Assembly (NCBI GenBank): GCA_038230035.1
Contig: JBBRNX010000030.1
Coordinates: 1 to 26,320, forward strand
Reading direction: 5' to 3'
Length of the DNA stretch: 26,320 nt
From: Gaiella sp038230035
Lineage (GTDB): Bacteria; Actinomycetota; Thermoleophilia; Gaiellales; Gaiellaceae
Shown here: positions 6,333-14,083 of the stretch, in pieces
Layout of the letters: each line of letters starts with the position of its first letter
Numbering within the stretch: position 1 is the first letter of the stretch
The notes under the pieces: generated by a model
The model's input: the letters and a program-made list of their open reading frames with translations, nothing else
Told to the model about the DNA's origin: nothing
The model's database searches: none
Program-made: the position numbers and the translations under genes

Positions 6333-7052
6333 TCAGACTGCTTTCTCCGCGACGAAGACGCAGTTGCGACGGGTCGCCACAAACGGACCGTCGAAGCTCG
6401 GAACACGCTCCACAAGGTGTTTATGCGCTACCGACGAGGCGATATACCCGCGCACCGCAGCGTCGTCGGGGAACGTCAGCGGGTTCTCGAGCTCCCGCCG
6501 TTCGACGCTCGCGAAGTGCCGCGCGAGATACGGCTCCGCCGTCTCGGTGAAGAAACGGACCGGCTCGCTAGAACGGTCGCGACCCACGAGATCCCACAAT
6601 TCGCCTAGGTGCGTGAGTCCATTCGTGGCGGCGACAAGGCGTCCACCCGGCCGCAGCACACGTGCCAACTCGCCGAGAGCCTGATCGAGATCGGGCACGT
6701 GGTAGAGCATCCAGTTCGCCGTTACACAGTCGAACTCTCCGTTCTTGAAAGGGAGGGACTGCACGTCGGCGACAACGGCGTCAACTCCTTGCGCTCGGGT
6801 GAGCTCCACCATCCGCGGCGAAAGGTCGACCGCGACAACCTCGGCATCAATCTCGCGGGCGATCCTCGCAGCCAGGTCGCCCCAGCCACAGCCGACCTCG
6901 AGGACACGCTGCGGCGCTACTTCGACGATTGCGCCGACGATCGCATCACGCGCATCGGGTCCCGCGACGCCTTGGTAGACGGACGCTCTCGCGCGGAGAC
7001 CGTCCTCTGTTGCGTACTCGCGCGCAACGAGCTCGGGGTCGTCCAGCCTCAC
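6333..7052 (-). CDS. Class I SAM-dependent methyltransferase (UbiE/Methyltransf_11 type)
   Basis: 239 residues from GTG 7052, whose GTGA overlaps the deoB stop. Motif I is RVLEVGCGWGDLA (SAM glycine loop near 51-58), the acidic tip of strand 2 is AEVVAVDLSPRMVEL, motif II/III are VVADVQSLPFKNGEFDCVTA and LARVLRPGGRLVAA. These are standard for small-molecule methyltransferases. The C-terminal third (FFTETAEPYLARHFASVERR) resembles the variable acceptor domain. The location, coupled on both sides inside a nucleoside-salvage operon, suggests but does not prove a nucleoside- or RNA-related substrate. The N-terminus MRLDDPELVAREYATEDGLR is typical of a distinct subgroup whose substrate is not known to me. 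Confidence 0.85.
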   Translation of the reverse strand: MRLDDPELVAREYATEDGLRARASVYQGVAGPDARDAIVGAIVEVAPQRVLEVGCGWGDLAARIAREIDAEVVAVDLSPRMVELTRAQGVDAVVADVQSLPFKNGEFDCVTANWMLYHVPDLDQALGELARVLRPGGRLVAATNGLTHLGELWDLVGRDRSSEPVRFFTETAEPYLARHFASVERRELENPLTFPDDAAVRGYIASSVAHKHLVERVPSFDGPFVATRRNCVFVAEKAV

Positions 7053-8215
7053 GGGGTGACGATCGGCGTGCCTGGCAGCTTGCCGCTCGGCGTACCGCCC
7101 AGCCAGGCGTTTACCGTCGCGCCCACGTCCGCGAACTCGCCGCTCTCGAGAATGCGACCGGCTGCGTTCTTCCCGACCGCGTAGAGCAACAACATTGCAT
7201 GCTCGCGCGAGTGATCGGTCGACGGCGTCGTCGGATCGCAACCGTGATCGGACGTGAGGACGAGCAGATCGCCGTCCCGCAACGCCTCGAGGATGTCAGG
7301 CAGCCGGCGGTCGAAATCCTGCAGACAGCGGTGGAAATTCTCGGGATCGTTGCGATGCCCCCAGAGCATGTCGGTCTCGACCAGGTTGACGAAGATAAAC
7401 CCGTCGTCGACGCTGCGCAAGAGCTCGATCGTGCGGTTGATCCCGTCGACGTTCGACTTCGTCGGGAAGGAATCGTCGACATCGGCCCCGGCGAAGATGT
7501 CCGAGATCTTCCCGACGCCGATCACGCTGTGCCCGGCTTCACGCACGAGCGACAGGTAGTTCGGCCGGCGCGGAACGAGCGAAAAGTCGTGCCGGTTCGG
7601 GGTCCGCTCGTAATGACCGGGCTCGCCGACGAACGGCCTCGCGATCACGCGCCCGACGGCGTGCTTCCCGGTGAGCAGCTCACGCGCGACACGGCACGCC
7701 TCGTACAGCTCCTCGAGCGGAACGGTCTCCTCGTGCGCCGCGATCTGAAACACGGAGTCGGCGGACGTGTAGACGATCCACTTGCCCGTCTTCTGGTGCT
7801 CCTGACCGAGCTCCTGGATGATCTCCGTGCCGGACGCCGGCGTGTTGCCGAGAACGCCGCGGCCCGTGCGGTTCATGAATGGGTCGATCACGTCGTCCGG
7901 GAAGCCATGCGGGTACGTCGGAAACGCGACAGGCGTGACGACGCCCATCAGCTCCCAGTGCCCAGTCGTCGTGTCCTTCCCCTTCGAGCGTTCGAAGAGA
8001 CGCCCCGCAACCGCAGGTGCGCCGGGCTGCGGCGGACACCCCTCCAGCTGCTCGACGTTCCCCAGCCCGAGCGCCTCGAGGTTCGGCAGGTCGAGCCCAC
8101 CAACGGCCCGCGCGATGTTGCCGAGCGTGTCCGAGCCTTCGTCGCCATAGTCGGCCGCGTCGGGCAGCTCTCCTGCACCAACGGCGTCCAGCACGATCAC
8201 GCAGGCACGCGCCAC
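7049..8215 (-). CDS. deoB: Phosphopentomutase DeoB
   Basis: 388 residues from GTG 8215, the normal length. The alkaline-phosphatase-superfamily metal sites are visible: VIVLDAVGAGELPD (D10), GSDTLGN (28-33), KGKDTTTGHWE (79-88, with the Thr that is phosphorylated, probably T84), DMLWGHRND and DHGCDPTTPSTDHSREH. It interconverts (deoxy)ribose-1-phosphate and -5-phosphate, linking nucleoside phosphorolysis to central metabolism. It is first of a three-gene unit deoB-methyltransferase-deoA with 4-nt and near-zero spacings. It appears to be leaderless (TAGACT box 6 nt upstream), and that box overlaps the box of a divergent small gene. Confidence 0.97.
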   Translation of the reverse strand: MARACVIVLDAVGAGELPDAADYGDEGSDTLGNIARAVGGLDLPNLEALGLGNVEQLEGCPPQPGAPAVAGRLFERSKGKDTTTGHWELMGVVTPVAFPTYPHGFPDDVIDPFMNRTGRGVLGNTPASGTEIIQELGQEHQKTGKWIVYTSADSVFQIAAHEETVPLEELYEACRVARELLTGKHAVGRVIARPFVGEPGHYERTPNRHDFSLVPRRPNYLSLVREAGHSVIGVGKISDIFAGADVDDSFPTKSNVDGINRTIELLRSVDDGFIFVNLVETDMLWGHRNDPENFHRCLQDFDRRLPDILEALRDGDLLVLTSDHGCDPTTPSTDHSREHAMLLLYAVGKNAAGRILESGEFADVGATVNAWLGGTPSGKLPGTPIVTP

Positions 8216-8220
8216 GCAGG

Positions 8221-8227
8221 TAGTCTA
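8221..8227. promoter_or_regulatory. Overlapping divergent -10-like boxes between deoB and a small membrane-protein gene
   Basis: On the plus strand TAGTCT (8221-8226) lies 8 nt before the ATG at 8235. On the minus strand TAGACT (8227-8222) lies 6 nt before the GTG at 8215. The intergenic gap is only 19 nt, so both start regions share the same bases, and simultaneous use of both would be mutually exclusive. Confidence 0.45.
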
Positions 8228-8234
8228 CGGCCCG

Positions 8235-8375
8235 ATGCAGACCGTTCTCGGACTCCTTGGACTTCTCGGCTTCGTCGTCGGAATCCTGGCTCTCTCGGCC
8301 GCCGCGACTGCGCTCGTCGTCAAGATCTCACCGACACCCGCCAACGGCGCGTCGGCGAAGTCGGCTGACGGCTAA
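8235..8375 (+). CDS. 46-residue single-pass membrane protein
   Basis: ATG 8235 to TAA 8373-8375. The product begins MQTVLGLLGLLGFVVGILAL and continues SAAATALVVKISPTPANGAS, ending KSADG: one hydrophobic helix of about 25-30 residues with a short polar C-terminal tail. Support for a real gene: a leaderless-type TAGTCT box at the correct spacing, a stop codon that overlaps the alanine dehydrogenase stop exactly, and the fact that it fills the only space between two same-strand genes. No family is recognised. Function unknown; a small membrane-complex subunit or regulator is possible. Confidence 0.6.
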   Translation: MQTVLGLLGLLGFVVGILALSAAATALVVKISPTPANGASAKSADG

Positions 8376-9490
8376 GCCGCTGCCAGCACCTCGTCGAGTG
8401 GTGCGTGCGGCATGCCGTGCGCTTCCGCCACGGCGGCGTACGTGATCTTGCCCCTGGCAACGTTCACGCCCTTCGCGAGCGCCGCATCGTTGTCGACCGC
8501 GGAGCGGAAACCCTGGTCGGCGATTGCTTCGACGTAGGGCAACGTCACATTGGTCAGAGCCTTCGTCGACGTCACCGGGACCGCGCCCGGCATATTCGCG
8601 ACGCAGTAGTGGACGATCCCGTCGACCTCGAACACCGGGTCGTCGTGGGTTGTGGCGTGCGAGGTCTCGAAGCAGCCGCCTTGATCGATCGCCACATCGA
8701 CAAGTGCCGCCCCAGGTCTCATCAGCGAGAGCATGTCCCGCGTGACGAGCTTTGGCGCCACCGCCCCGGGGACGAGCACCGCCCCGATCACCATGTCCGC
8801 GTCTGCGAGGACCTCCTCGATCGTCAGCCGGTTCGACATCGCCAGAGTGATGCGGCCGTTCAGCATCATCTCCAGGTCGCGCATCCGTTCGACTGACTTG
8901 TCGAGAACCCACACGTCGGCTTCCATCCCGACCGCGATGAGAGCGGCGTTGTAACCGACCACGCCGCCACCGAGAACGACGACCTTCGCCGGCGGGACAC
9001 CCGGAACGCCGCCGAGGAGGATGCCGCGGCCGCCGTGCGCCTTCTCGAGCGACCAGGCGCCCATCTGCGGGGCGAGCCGCCCAGCCACCTCGCTCATCGG
9101 CGCTAGAAGCGGCAGCCGGCGGTCCGAGGTCTCGACTGTTTCGTAGGCGATTCCGGTGATGCCGGAATCGATCAGCGCCCGTGTCAGAGGCTCGTCGGCG
9201 GCGATGTGGAGATACGTGAAGAGCACCAGCCCCTCCCGTAGACGCGGATACTCGGACGCGATCGGCTCCTTCACCTTGAGCAGCAACTCGGCGCTCGCCC
9301 AAACCTCGTCGACCGTGGCTGTCCTCGCGCCGACCGCGACGTAGGCCTCATCGGCAAAGCCAGAGCCTACTCCCGCCGTCTCCTCGATCAGCACCTCGTG
9401 CCCGCGCCGCACGAGCTCGAGCGCGCCGGCGGGCGTCAGAGCAACACGGTACTCGCGGGCCTTTATCTCCTTCGCAACCCCGATCCGCAT
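8372..9490 (-). CDS. ald: Alanine dehydrogenase
   Basis: 372 residues from ATG 9490, the family length. N-terminal MRIGVAKEIKAREYRVALTP has the substrate Arg15; KVKEP supplies the pyruvate-binding Lys74; TYLHIA gives His95; the NAD-binding Rossmann motif is VVVLGGGVVGYNAA; and VDVAIDQGGCFETSHATTHD followed by YCVANMPGAVPVTSTKALTN is characteristic. It catalyses reversible NAD-dependent deamination of L-alanine to pyruvate and ammonia. It is a single-gene unit with a TATCGT box 9 nt upstream, convergent with the small membrane gene; the two stops overlap in CTAA. A longer in-frame extension upstream lacks family similarity and is not used. Confidence 0.97.
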   Translation of the reverse strand: MRIGVAKEIKAREYRVALTPAGALELVRRGHEVLIEETAGVGSGFADEAYVAVGARTATVDEVWASAELLLKVKEPIASEYPRLREGLVLFTYLHIAADEPLTRALIDSGITGIAYETVETSDRRLPLLAPMSEVAGRLAPQMGAWSLEKAHGGRGILLGGVPGVPPAKVVVLGGGVVGYNAALIAVGMEADVWVLDKSVERMRDLEMMLNGRITLAMSNRLTIEEVLADADMVIGAVLVPGAVAPKLVTRDMLSLMRPGAALVDVAIDQGGCFETSHATTHDDPVFEVDGIVHYCVANMPGAVPVTSTKALTNVTLPYVEAIADQGFRSAVDNDAALAKGVNVARGKITYAAVAEAHGMPHAPLDEVLAAA

Positions 9491-9499
9491 CGCGGCCGG

Positions 9500-9505
9500 A
9501 CGATA
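9500..9505 (-). promoter_or_regulatory. -10-like hexamer TATCGT before ald
   Basis: TATCGT ends 9 nt before the ATG. The GC-rich spacer holds no Shine-Dalgarno sequence. Confidence 0.35.
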
Positions 9506-9616
9506 CCGACCGGCGACGTGGACCGCCACCAATCGCCGCAACCGCACCCCGCCCCGTTGCACAGTGTTGGCACGCATCTGCCACAAACACGTACGAGATT
9601 CCGAGATAGCCTGAAC

Positions 9617-10672
9617 TCAGGGGGCTTGCTGCCCCCCCAAGGGAGGTTTGTCAACCGGATCCTGGCCGTGGAGTTGGCGGGCGAGGCGACCGGCGGCAAA
9701 GGCGGTGGCGAAGAACCACGGGTCGTCGGTCGGGCCGCGGCCCATGTGATCGAGAGGGAGTCCTTCGCATGCGCTCTGCCAGCCGTCGACGTCGATCTGG
9801 ACGATCGACGGATGCCAATCGCCGCCGACGAGCTCGGACGGCCAGGCCAGCTGTATTTCTCCCAGGCACAGTCGCAGCGCTGCGTGGTTGTGGTGTGACA
9901 CGCCGCGGTGACGCTCACGCTCCTCGCGATTGGAGACGCGAACGGCAACGACGGGTCGGCCGCCGAGCGCCGTTGCGGCGTTCGCCGCATCCGCGACCGC
10001 GAGACCGCCGTGGCCGAACGCCGTTCCTGTGCCGACGATCCCAGGGCCGATGGCACAGACAGCAACATCGAAGCTGCGCGCCGCCGTCCACAGCAGCGCC
10101 GACGCCACAGAGCTGGAGTCGACGTCGCCATCGAAACACGGCGTCACGGCCACTGCCGACTCGATCAGCCGGCGAACCCGGAGCATGCGGACAGTGTCCG
10201 AAAGCGACACGGGTAAGGCCCCACCGCCGAGCTGTAGATACGCAACACGAAGCCCGCGTAAGGCCGCAGCGACGGGTGCAAGCTGACTGTGGAGTCCGCA
10301 ACAGACAACGGGTAGGCCCGCAAGGGTGCCTCGCTCCGCCGTCCCTCGGGAGTCGCCATCCTCGCCATCTCTCTCCTCGGTACGACGGAACGCGACCTGG
10401 CCGGGGGTGTACGGGAGCGACATGACGTGCGCGCCGTCGGCGGCGGCGAGACCCAGGCCTCGGGTGAGGTTCGCGTAGAGCACGTCGAAGCCGCCCGACC
10501 CGAGCTCGAGGTCACGGGCCTGCGTGTTGATGATCACCGTGTCGCCTTCCTCCACAGGCCCGGTCAACCGCGGATACGCGATACACGGTGTCCCGTCCAC
10601 CTCGAGTTGGACAAGGCCGTCGAGGCGCTCGCGTACCGCCGTCACGTGCCCCCAGCGCAGGCTAAGCGGCAT
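9617..10672 (-). CDS. DUF3866 family protein
   Basis: 351 residues from ATG 10672. The start MPLSLRWGHVTAVRERLDGL and the VEEGDTVIINTQARDLELGS then GGFDVLYANLTRGLGL segment are typical of DUF3866, a family largely found in Actinobacteria. Further on are LAGLPVVCCGLHSQLAPVAA, VRRLIESAVAVTPCFDGDVDSS and DVAVCAIGPGIVGTGTAFGHGG. The Gly-rich GPGIVGTGTAFGHGG loop looks like a ligand site, and the N-terminal barrel-like region resembles a small-molecule-binding fold, but no activity is known. The start overlaps the M20 peptidase stop by 11 nt, so the two are co-translated. The last codons form a strong hairpin before the stop. Confidence 0.85.
   Translation of the reverse strand: MPLSLRWGHVTAVRERLDGLVQLEVDGTPCIAYPRLTGPVEEGDTVIINTQARDLELGSGGFDVLYANLTRGLGLAAADGAHVMSLPYTPGQVAFRRTEERDGEDGDSRGTAERGTLAGLPVVCCGLHSQLAPVAAALRGLRVAYLQLGGGALPVSLSDTVRMLRVRRLIESAVAVTPCFDGDVDSSSVASALLWTAARSFDVAVCAIGPGIVGTGTAFGHGGLAVADAANAATALGGRPVVAVRVSNREERERHRGVSHHNHAALRLCLGEIQLAWPSELVGGDWHPSIVQIDVDGWQSACEGLPLDHMGRGPTDDPWFFATAFAAGRLARQLHGQDPVDKPPLGGQQAP
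9620..9636 (-). terminator. GC hairpin at the end of the DUF3866 gene
   Basis: A perfect 6-bp inverted repeat GGGGGC / GCCCCC with a 5-nt loop lies immediately before the stop codon. There is no U-run after it, so it is either a weak terminator of the DUF3866 transcript or a 3'-end stabilising structure. Confidence 0.3.
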
Positions 10673-11780
10673 GCCGGGCACCCTCCACGAGCGCGAGCGT
10701 GACTTCGACCATCGTCTCGATGTCAGCGACGGCGATGTGCTCGTCGGGCGAGTGGATCGCCGCCATACCGTTGGCGAGAACGGCGCACGGGATGCCGGCA
10801 CCGTTGAAGACATTCGCGTCCGCACCGCCGCCGCACAGTGCGGTCACCGGCTCGATGCCGGTGGCGCGCAGCGCATCCTGAGCCAGCTTGATGACCGCTT
10901 CGTTCTCGTCGAAGCGATACCCGCGGTACTGCTCGCGTACTTCGACCTCGAGCGTGCAGTCCGAGACGCTTGCGGCAAACGCACAGGCGTCGAGCATCTC
11001 TTGCACCACGTCTACGAGCGTCGCCTCGTCGTGTGAGCGTGCCTCTGCGACCAGCGTGCACCACTCCGGCACGACGTTCCTGGCACTGCCGCCCGATATC
11101 GTCCCGACGTTGGCGGTCGTCACGTCGTCGAGTCGACCCAAGCGCAGATCGGCGATAGCGCGTCCGGCGGCTGCGATCGCGGAGCGCCCTTCCTCGGGGG
11201 CGATGCCGGCATGTGCCGACCGCCCGTGGAACCTGATCTCGAGCGCCCGTGCCCACGGTGCGCCGATCACGATCTCCCCGATCGGCGCAGCCTGGTCATA
11301 CACGTAGCCGAGCTTCGCCTCGAGGCGCGACGAGTCGAACGCCGCCGCGCCGATCAGCCCCACCTCCTCCTTCACCGTGAAGACGAGCTCGACCCCGGCA
11401 TGCGGCAAGCCTTCGTCGTGGATCCGCCACGCAGCTTCGAGCATCGCCGCCACCGCAGCCTTGTTGTCGGCTCCGAGGATGGTCGCTGCCGCGTTTCGCA
11501 CCACTCCATCCTCGACAACCGGCTCGATCGGCCCTGCCGGCGGTACCGTATCCATGTGCGCGCACAGGAAGATCGGCGTTCCGCCCTCCTCGCGCCCCGG
11601 AAGCCGGCAATAGATGTTCCCCGCGTCCGAGCCGACCGACGCTCCCGAGCCGTCCTCGTCCCACTCGAGACCGAGCGCTGTGAGGTAGCCGCCGATGCTG
11701 TCGGCGACGTGCCGCTCCTCACCCGGAGGGCTGCGGATCGCCGCCAGCTCGAGGAACAGATCGCGGACCGAGGTCGCCAT
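10662..11780 (-). CDS. M20 family metallopeptidase (PepT-like)
   Basis: 372 residues from ATG 11780. All di-zinc ligands of the M20 family are visible: FLCAHMDTVPP (H75, D77), ILGADNKAA (D105), VFTVKEEVGLIGA (general base E138, E139), VYDQA (D162) and the C-terminal MAAIHSPDEHI. A dimerisation domain lies between about 180 and 290 (WARALEIRFHGRSAHAGIAP). It most resembles tripeptidase/PepT-like enzymes, so it probably removes residues from small peptides in the cytosol; amidohydrolase activity on other substrates is possible. It is translationally coupled to the DUF3866 gene. It is divergent from a lipoprotein gene with only 30 nt between the two starts. Confidence 0.9.
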   Translation of the reverse strand: MATSVRDLFLELAAIRSPPGEERHVADSIGGYLTALGLEWDEDGSGASVGSDAGNIYCRLPGREEGGTPIFLCAHMDTVPPAGPIEPVVEDGVVRNAAATILGADNKAAVAAMLEAAWRIHDEGLPHAGVELVFTVKEEVGLIGAAAFDSSRLEAKLGYVYDQAAPIGEIVIGAPWARALEIRFHGRSAHAGIAPEEGRSAIAAAGRAIADLRLGRLDDVTTANVGTISGGSARNVVPEWCTLVAEARSHDEATLVDVVQEMLDACAFAASVSDCTLEVEVREQYRGYRFDENEAVIKLAQDALRATGIEPVTALCGGGADANVFNGAGIPCAVLANGMAAIHSPDEHIAVADIETMVEVTLALVEGARHAA

Positions 11781-11790
11781 GCCTTTGACG

Positions 11791-11799
11791 ATCTTAGGT
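11791..11799. promoter_or_regulatory. Overlapping divergent -10-like boxes between the M20 peptidase and lipoprotein genes
   Basis: Minus strand: TAAGAT (11796-11791) lies 10 nt before the peptidase ATG, with AAAGG between them as a possible ribosome site. Plus strand: TTAGGT (11794-11799) lies 11 nt before the lipoprotein ATG. The gap between genes is 30 nt, so the two boxes share three bases. Confidence 0.3.
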
Positions 11800-11810
11800 C
11801 AGGCCGATAT

Positions 11811-12434
11811 ATGAAGACACGCATGAAACGCGTCGTCGCTCTCGGTCTCGGTCTCGCGGCACTCGTGCTTGTCGCCGGCTGCGGCGGCAAGGCGAGCGTG
11901 CCGACCCTGACAGTCGACGACCTCCCCGGCGTCGTCGGTCCTGCGCCTGACACTCCTGCCGGCGCGTCGTATCAGTCGAACGGCGATGCTGCCGAGCTTG
12001 GGATCGTCGACCTCCGTGACCGGGCCGCGGACGCCTCCGACCGCGCAACCGTCGCGCTGCTCGAGAACGCAGGTCTCGTCCGCATTTACCAGCGGAGCTT
12101 CACGGGCGCGGTCAACGTCGCCGACGGGACGGCCTACCTCTTCAAGGACGCTGCAGGCGCGCACGACGCGTTCGCCGGCTTGCGTGCCTCGCTGAGCAAA
12201 GAGAAGAAGTCGGATCAGAAGCTGACAGAGGTCGGAGCGAAGGGGCTCGGCGACGAAGCCTGGGCAGCGCATCTGACAGGAGGGTCCGAAGCCGCGCTCT
12301 TCCTCTTCCGAACGTCGAACCTCGTCGCCGTGACCGACATGTCGTGCGACACGAGCTGCGGCTTCGACGTCGCCGCGGCAGCACGAGCCTACGCGGACGC
12401 AATCGCCTCGCGCGCGACAGGAGGCAGCAGTTAG
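11811..12434 (+). CDS. Secreted lipoprotein of unknown function
   Basis: 207 residues from ATG 11811 (a second ATG at 11823 is also possible). The signal peptide MKTRMKRVVALGLGLAALVL ends in the lipobox VAGC with the lipidated Cys24 followed by GG, so the protein is anchored on the outer face of the membrane. The mature part has a Pro/Thr-rich linker, then a domain with DRATVALLENAGLVRIYQRS, GTAYLFKDAAGAHDAFAGLR and LTEVGAKGLGDEAWAAHLTG, patterns seen in actinobacterial lipoproteins that sense or bind extracellular ligands but with no assigned activity. Two Cys (CDTSC) near the end may form a disulfide. The stop codon overlaps that of pyrG (TTAG). Confidence 0.8.
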   Translation: MKTRMKRVVALGLGLAALVLVAGCGGKASVPTLTVDDLPGVVGPAPDTPAGASYQSNGDAAELGIVDLRDRAADASDRATVALLENAGLVRIYQRSFTGAVNVADGTAYLFKDAAGAHDAFAGLRASLSKEKKSDQKLTEVGAKGLGDEAWAAHLTGGSEAALFLFRTSNLVAVTDMSCDTSCGFDVAAAARAYADAIASRATGGSS

Positions 12435-14083
12435 AGGCTAGCGATGCCTGCAGGCGTCCCGACGCGGGAGCGCGAGCGGATCAGCGCAGCGGCGACGAAC
12501 TCGCGGAAGAGCGGTGCAGAGCGTGTCGGGCGCGACTTGAACTCCGGATGGAACTGGCTCGCGACGAACCAGGGATGCTCGGGCAGCTCGACGATCTCGA
12601 CCAGGCGTCCCTCCTGGAACGTGCCGGAGATCACGAGCCCTGCGTCGGTAAGCTGCTGCCGGAAGCGGTTGTTCACCTCGTAGCGGTGACGATGGCGCTC
12701 GTGTACGACGCTCTCGTCGTACGCCTCGCGCGCCCGCGTCCCGGTCGCGAGCTCGACCGCCTGCGCGCCCAGCCGCATAGTGCCGCCGAGATCCTCGATC
12801 TCCTTCTGTTCCGGGAGCAAGTCGATGACCGGGTACGGCGTCTCCGGGTCCATCTCGGTGGAGTTCGCTCCCTCGAGCCCGCAGACGTTGCGGGCAAACT
12901 CCGAGACAGCGACGTGCATGCCGAGGCAGATGCCGAGGTACGGGATCTCCCGCTCCCGCGCGACCTGGCAGGCCGTGATCTTGGCCTCCCACCCGCGCGA
13001 TCCGAACCCGCCCGGGACGAGGACGCCGTCAGCATGGCTGAGCAGCTCGGCTGTCTCCTCGTATGTCATGTGCTCGGCATCGACCCAGCGCACGCGCACG
13101 CGGCAGCCGTTATGCGCGCCGCCGTGCTTCAGCGCCTCGTGCACCGACAGGTAGGCGTCGTGGAGCTTCACGTACTTCCCGACGAGCGCGATCTCGACCT
13201 CCTCGACGGAATCGGCGAGGCGCTGCGTCAGCTGGTGCCAGTCTGCGATGTCGGCGGGGCCTGTTGTCAGCCCGAGCCGGTCGCAAACAAGACTGTCGAG
13301 CCCTTCACGCTGCAGCAGTTCGGGAATGAGGTACACGTCGGAAACGTCGGGCGAGGCGATGACCGCTCCCGCGTCGACGTCGGCGAACAGCGCGATCTTC
13401 TCGCGGATCTCGTGCGACAGGGGCTCGTGGGAGCGGCACACGACCACGTCCGGATGGATACCGATGCGCCGTAGCTCGTTGACGGAGTGCTGCGTCGGTT
13501 TCGTCTTCAGCTCGCCCGCGGCCTCGATGAACGGCACCAGCGTGACGTGCAGGTAGAGGACGTTCTCGGGGCCGACCTCGCGCCGGAACTGGCGAATCGC
13601 CTCGAGGAACGGGAGCGACTCGATGTCGCCTACCGTGCCGCCGATCTCGGAGATCACGACGTCGACCGGGCTCACGGCGGCGCCACGGCGGATGCGCGCC
13701 TTGATCTCGTTCGTGATGTGCGGGATCACCTGCACGGTGGCGCCGAGAAACTCGCCGCGACGCTCCTTCCGCAGCACCGTGTCCCAGACCGACCCGGCGC
13801 TGTGACTCGCGTTGCGCGAGAGGTTCTCATCGATGAAGCGCTCGTAGTGCCCCAGGTCGAGATCCGTCTCGGCGCCGTCTTCGGTGACGAACACCTCACC
13901 GTGCTGGAACGGGCTCATCGTGCCCGGGTCGACGTTCAGGTACGGGTCAAATTTCTGTGCCTGTATCTGAAGCCCGCGCGACTTGAGGAGCCGGCCGAGC
14001 GACGCGGCGACGATGCCTTTGCCAAGCGCAGACACGACCCCGCCTGTGACGAACACGTACTTCGTCTGCTGTCCGTCACTCAT
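12431..14083 (-). CDS. pyrG: CTP synthase
   Basis: 550 residues from ATG 14083, the usual length. The synthetase domain starts with KYVFVTGGVVSALGKGIVAA (ATP P-loop) and contains KFDPYLNVDPGTMSPFQHGE, EVFVTEDGAETDLDLGHYER and EIGGTVGDIESLPFLEAIRQ. The glutaminase domain has VPGGFGSRGWEAK, the nucleophile C386 in YLGICLGMH, and H512/E514 in FHPEF. It makes CTP from UTP, ATP and glutamine. The upstream gene, the glycosyltransferase fusion, overlaps by 4 nt, so pyrG is the last gene of the steA-steB-GT-pyrG run. CTP is the precursor for lipid- and nucleotide-linked carriers, which fits the envelope neighbourhood. Confidence 0.98.
   Translation of the reverse strand: MSDGQQTKYVFVTGGVVSALGKGIVAASLGRLLKSRGLQIQAQKFDPYLNVDPGTMSPFQHGEVFVTEDGAETDLDLGHYERFIDENLSRNASHSAGSVWDTVLRKERRGEFLGATVQVIPHITNEIKARIRRGAAVSPVDVVISEIGGTVGDIESLPFLEAIRQFRREVGPENVLYLHVTLVPFIEAAGELKTKPTQHSVNELRRIGIHPDVVVCRSHEPLSHEIREKIALFADVDAGAVIASPDVSDVYLIPELLQREGLDSLVCDRLGLTTGPADIADWHQLTQRLADSVEEVEIALVGKYVKLHDAYLSVHEALKHGGAHNGCRVRVRWVDAEHMTYEETAELLSHADGVLVPGGFGSRGWEAKITACQVAREREIPYLGICLGMHVAVSEFARNVCGLEGANSTEMDPETPYPVIDLLPEQKEIEDLGGTMRLGAQAVELATGTRAREAYDESVVHERHRHRYEVNNRFRQQLTDAGLVISGTFQEGRLVEIVELPEHPWFVASQFHPEFKSRPTRSAPLFREFVAAALIRSRSRVGTPAGIASL

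Noticed and set aside
6929..8368. Long plus-strand open frame antisense to deoB
   Set aside because: Shadow frame of a well-defined DeoB gene with Arg-rich, low-complexity translation.
12344..13474. Long plus-strand open frame antisense to pyrG
   Set aside because: Shadow of a complete CTP synthase gene; no recognisable motif in its own translation.
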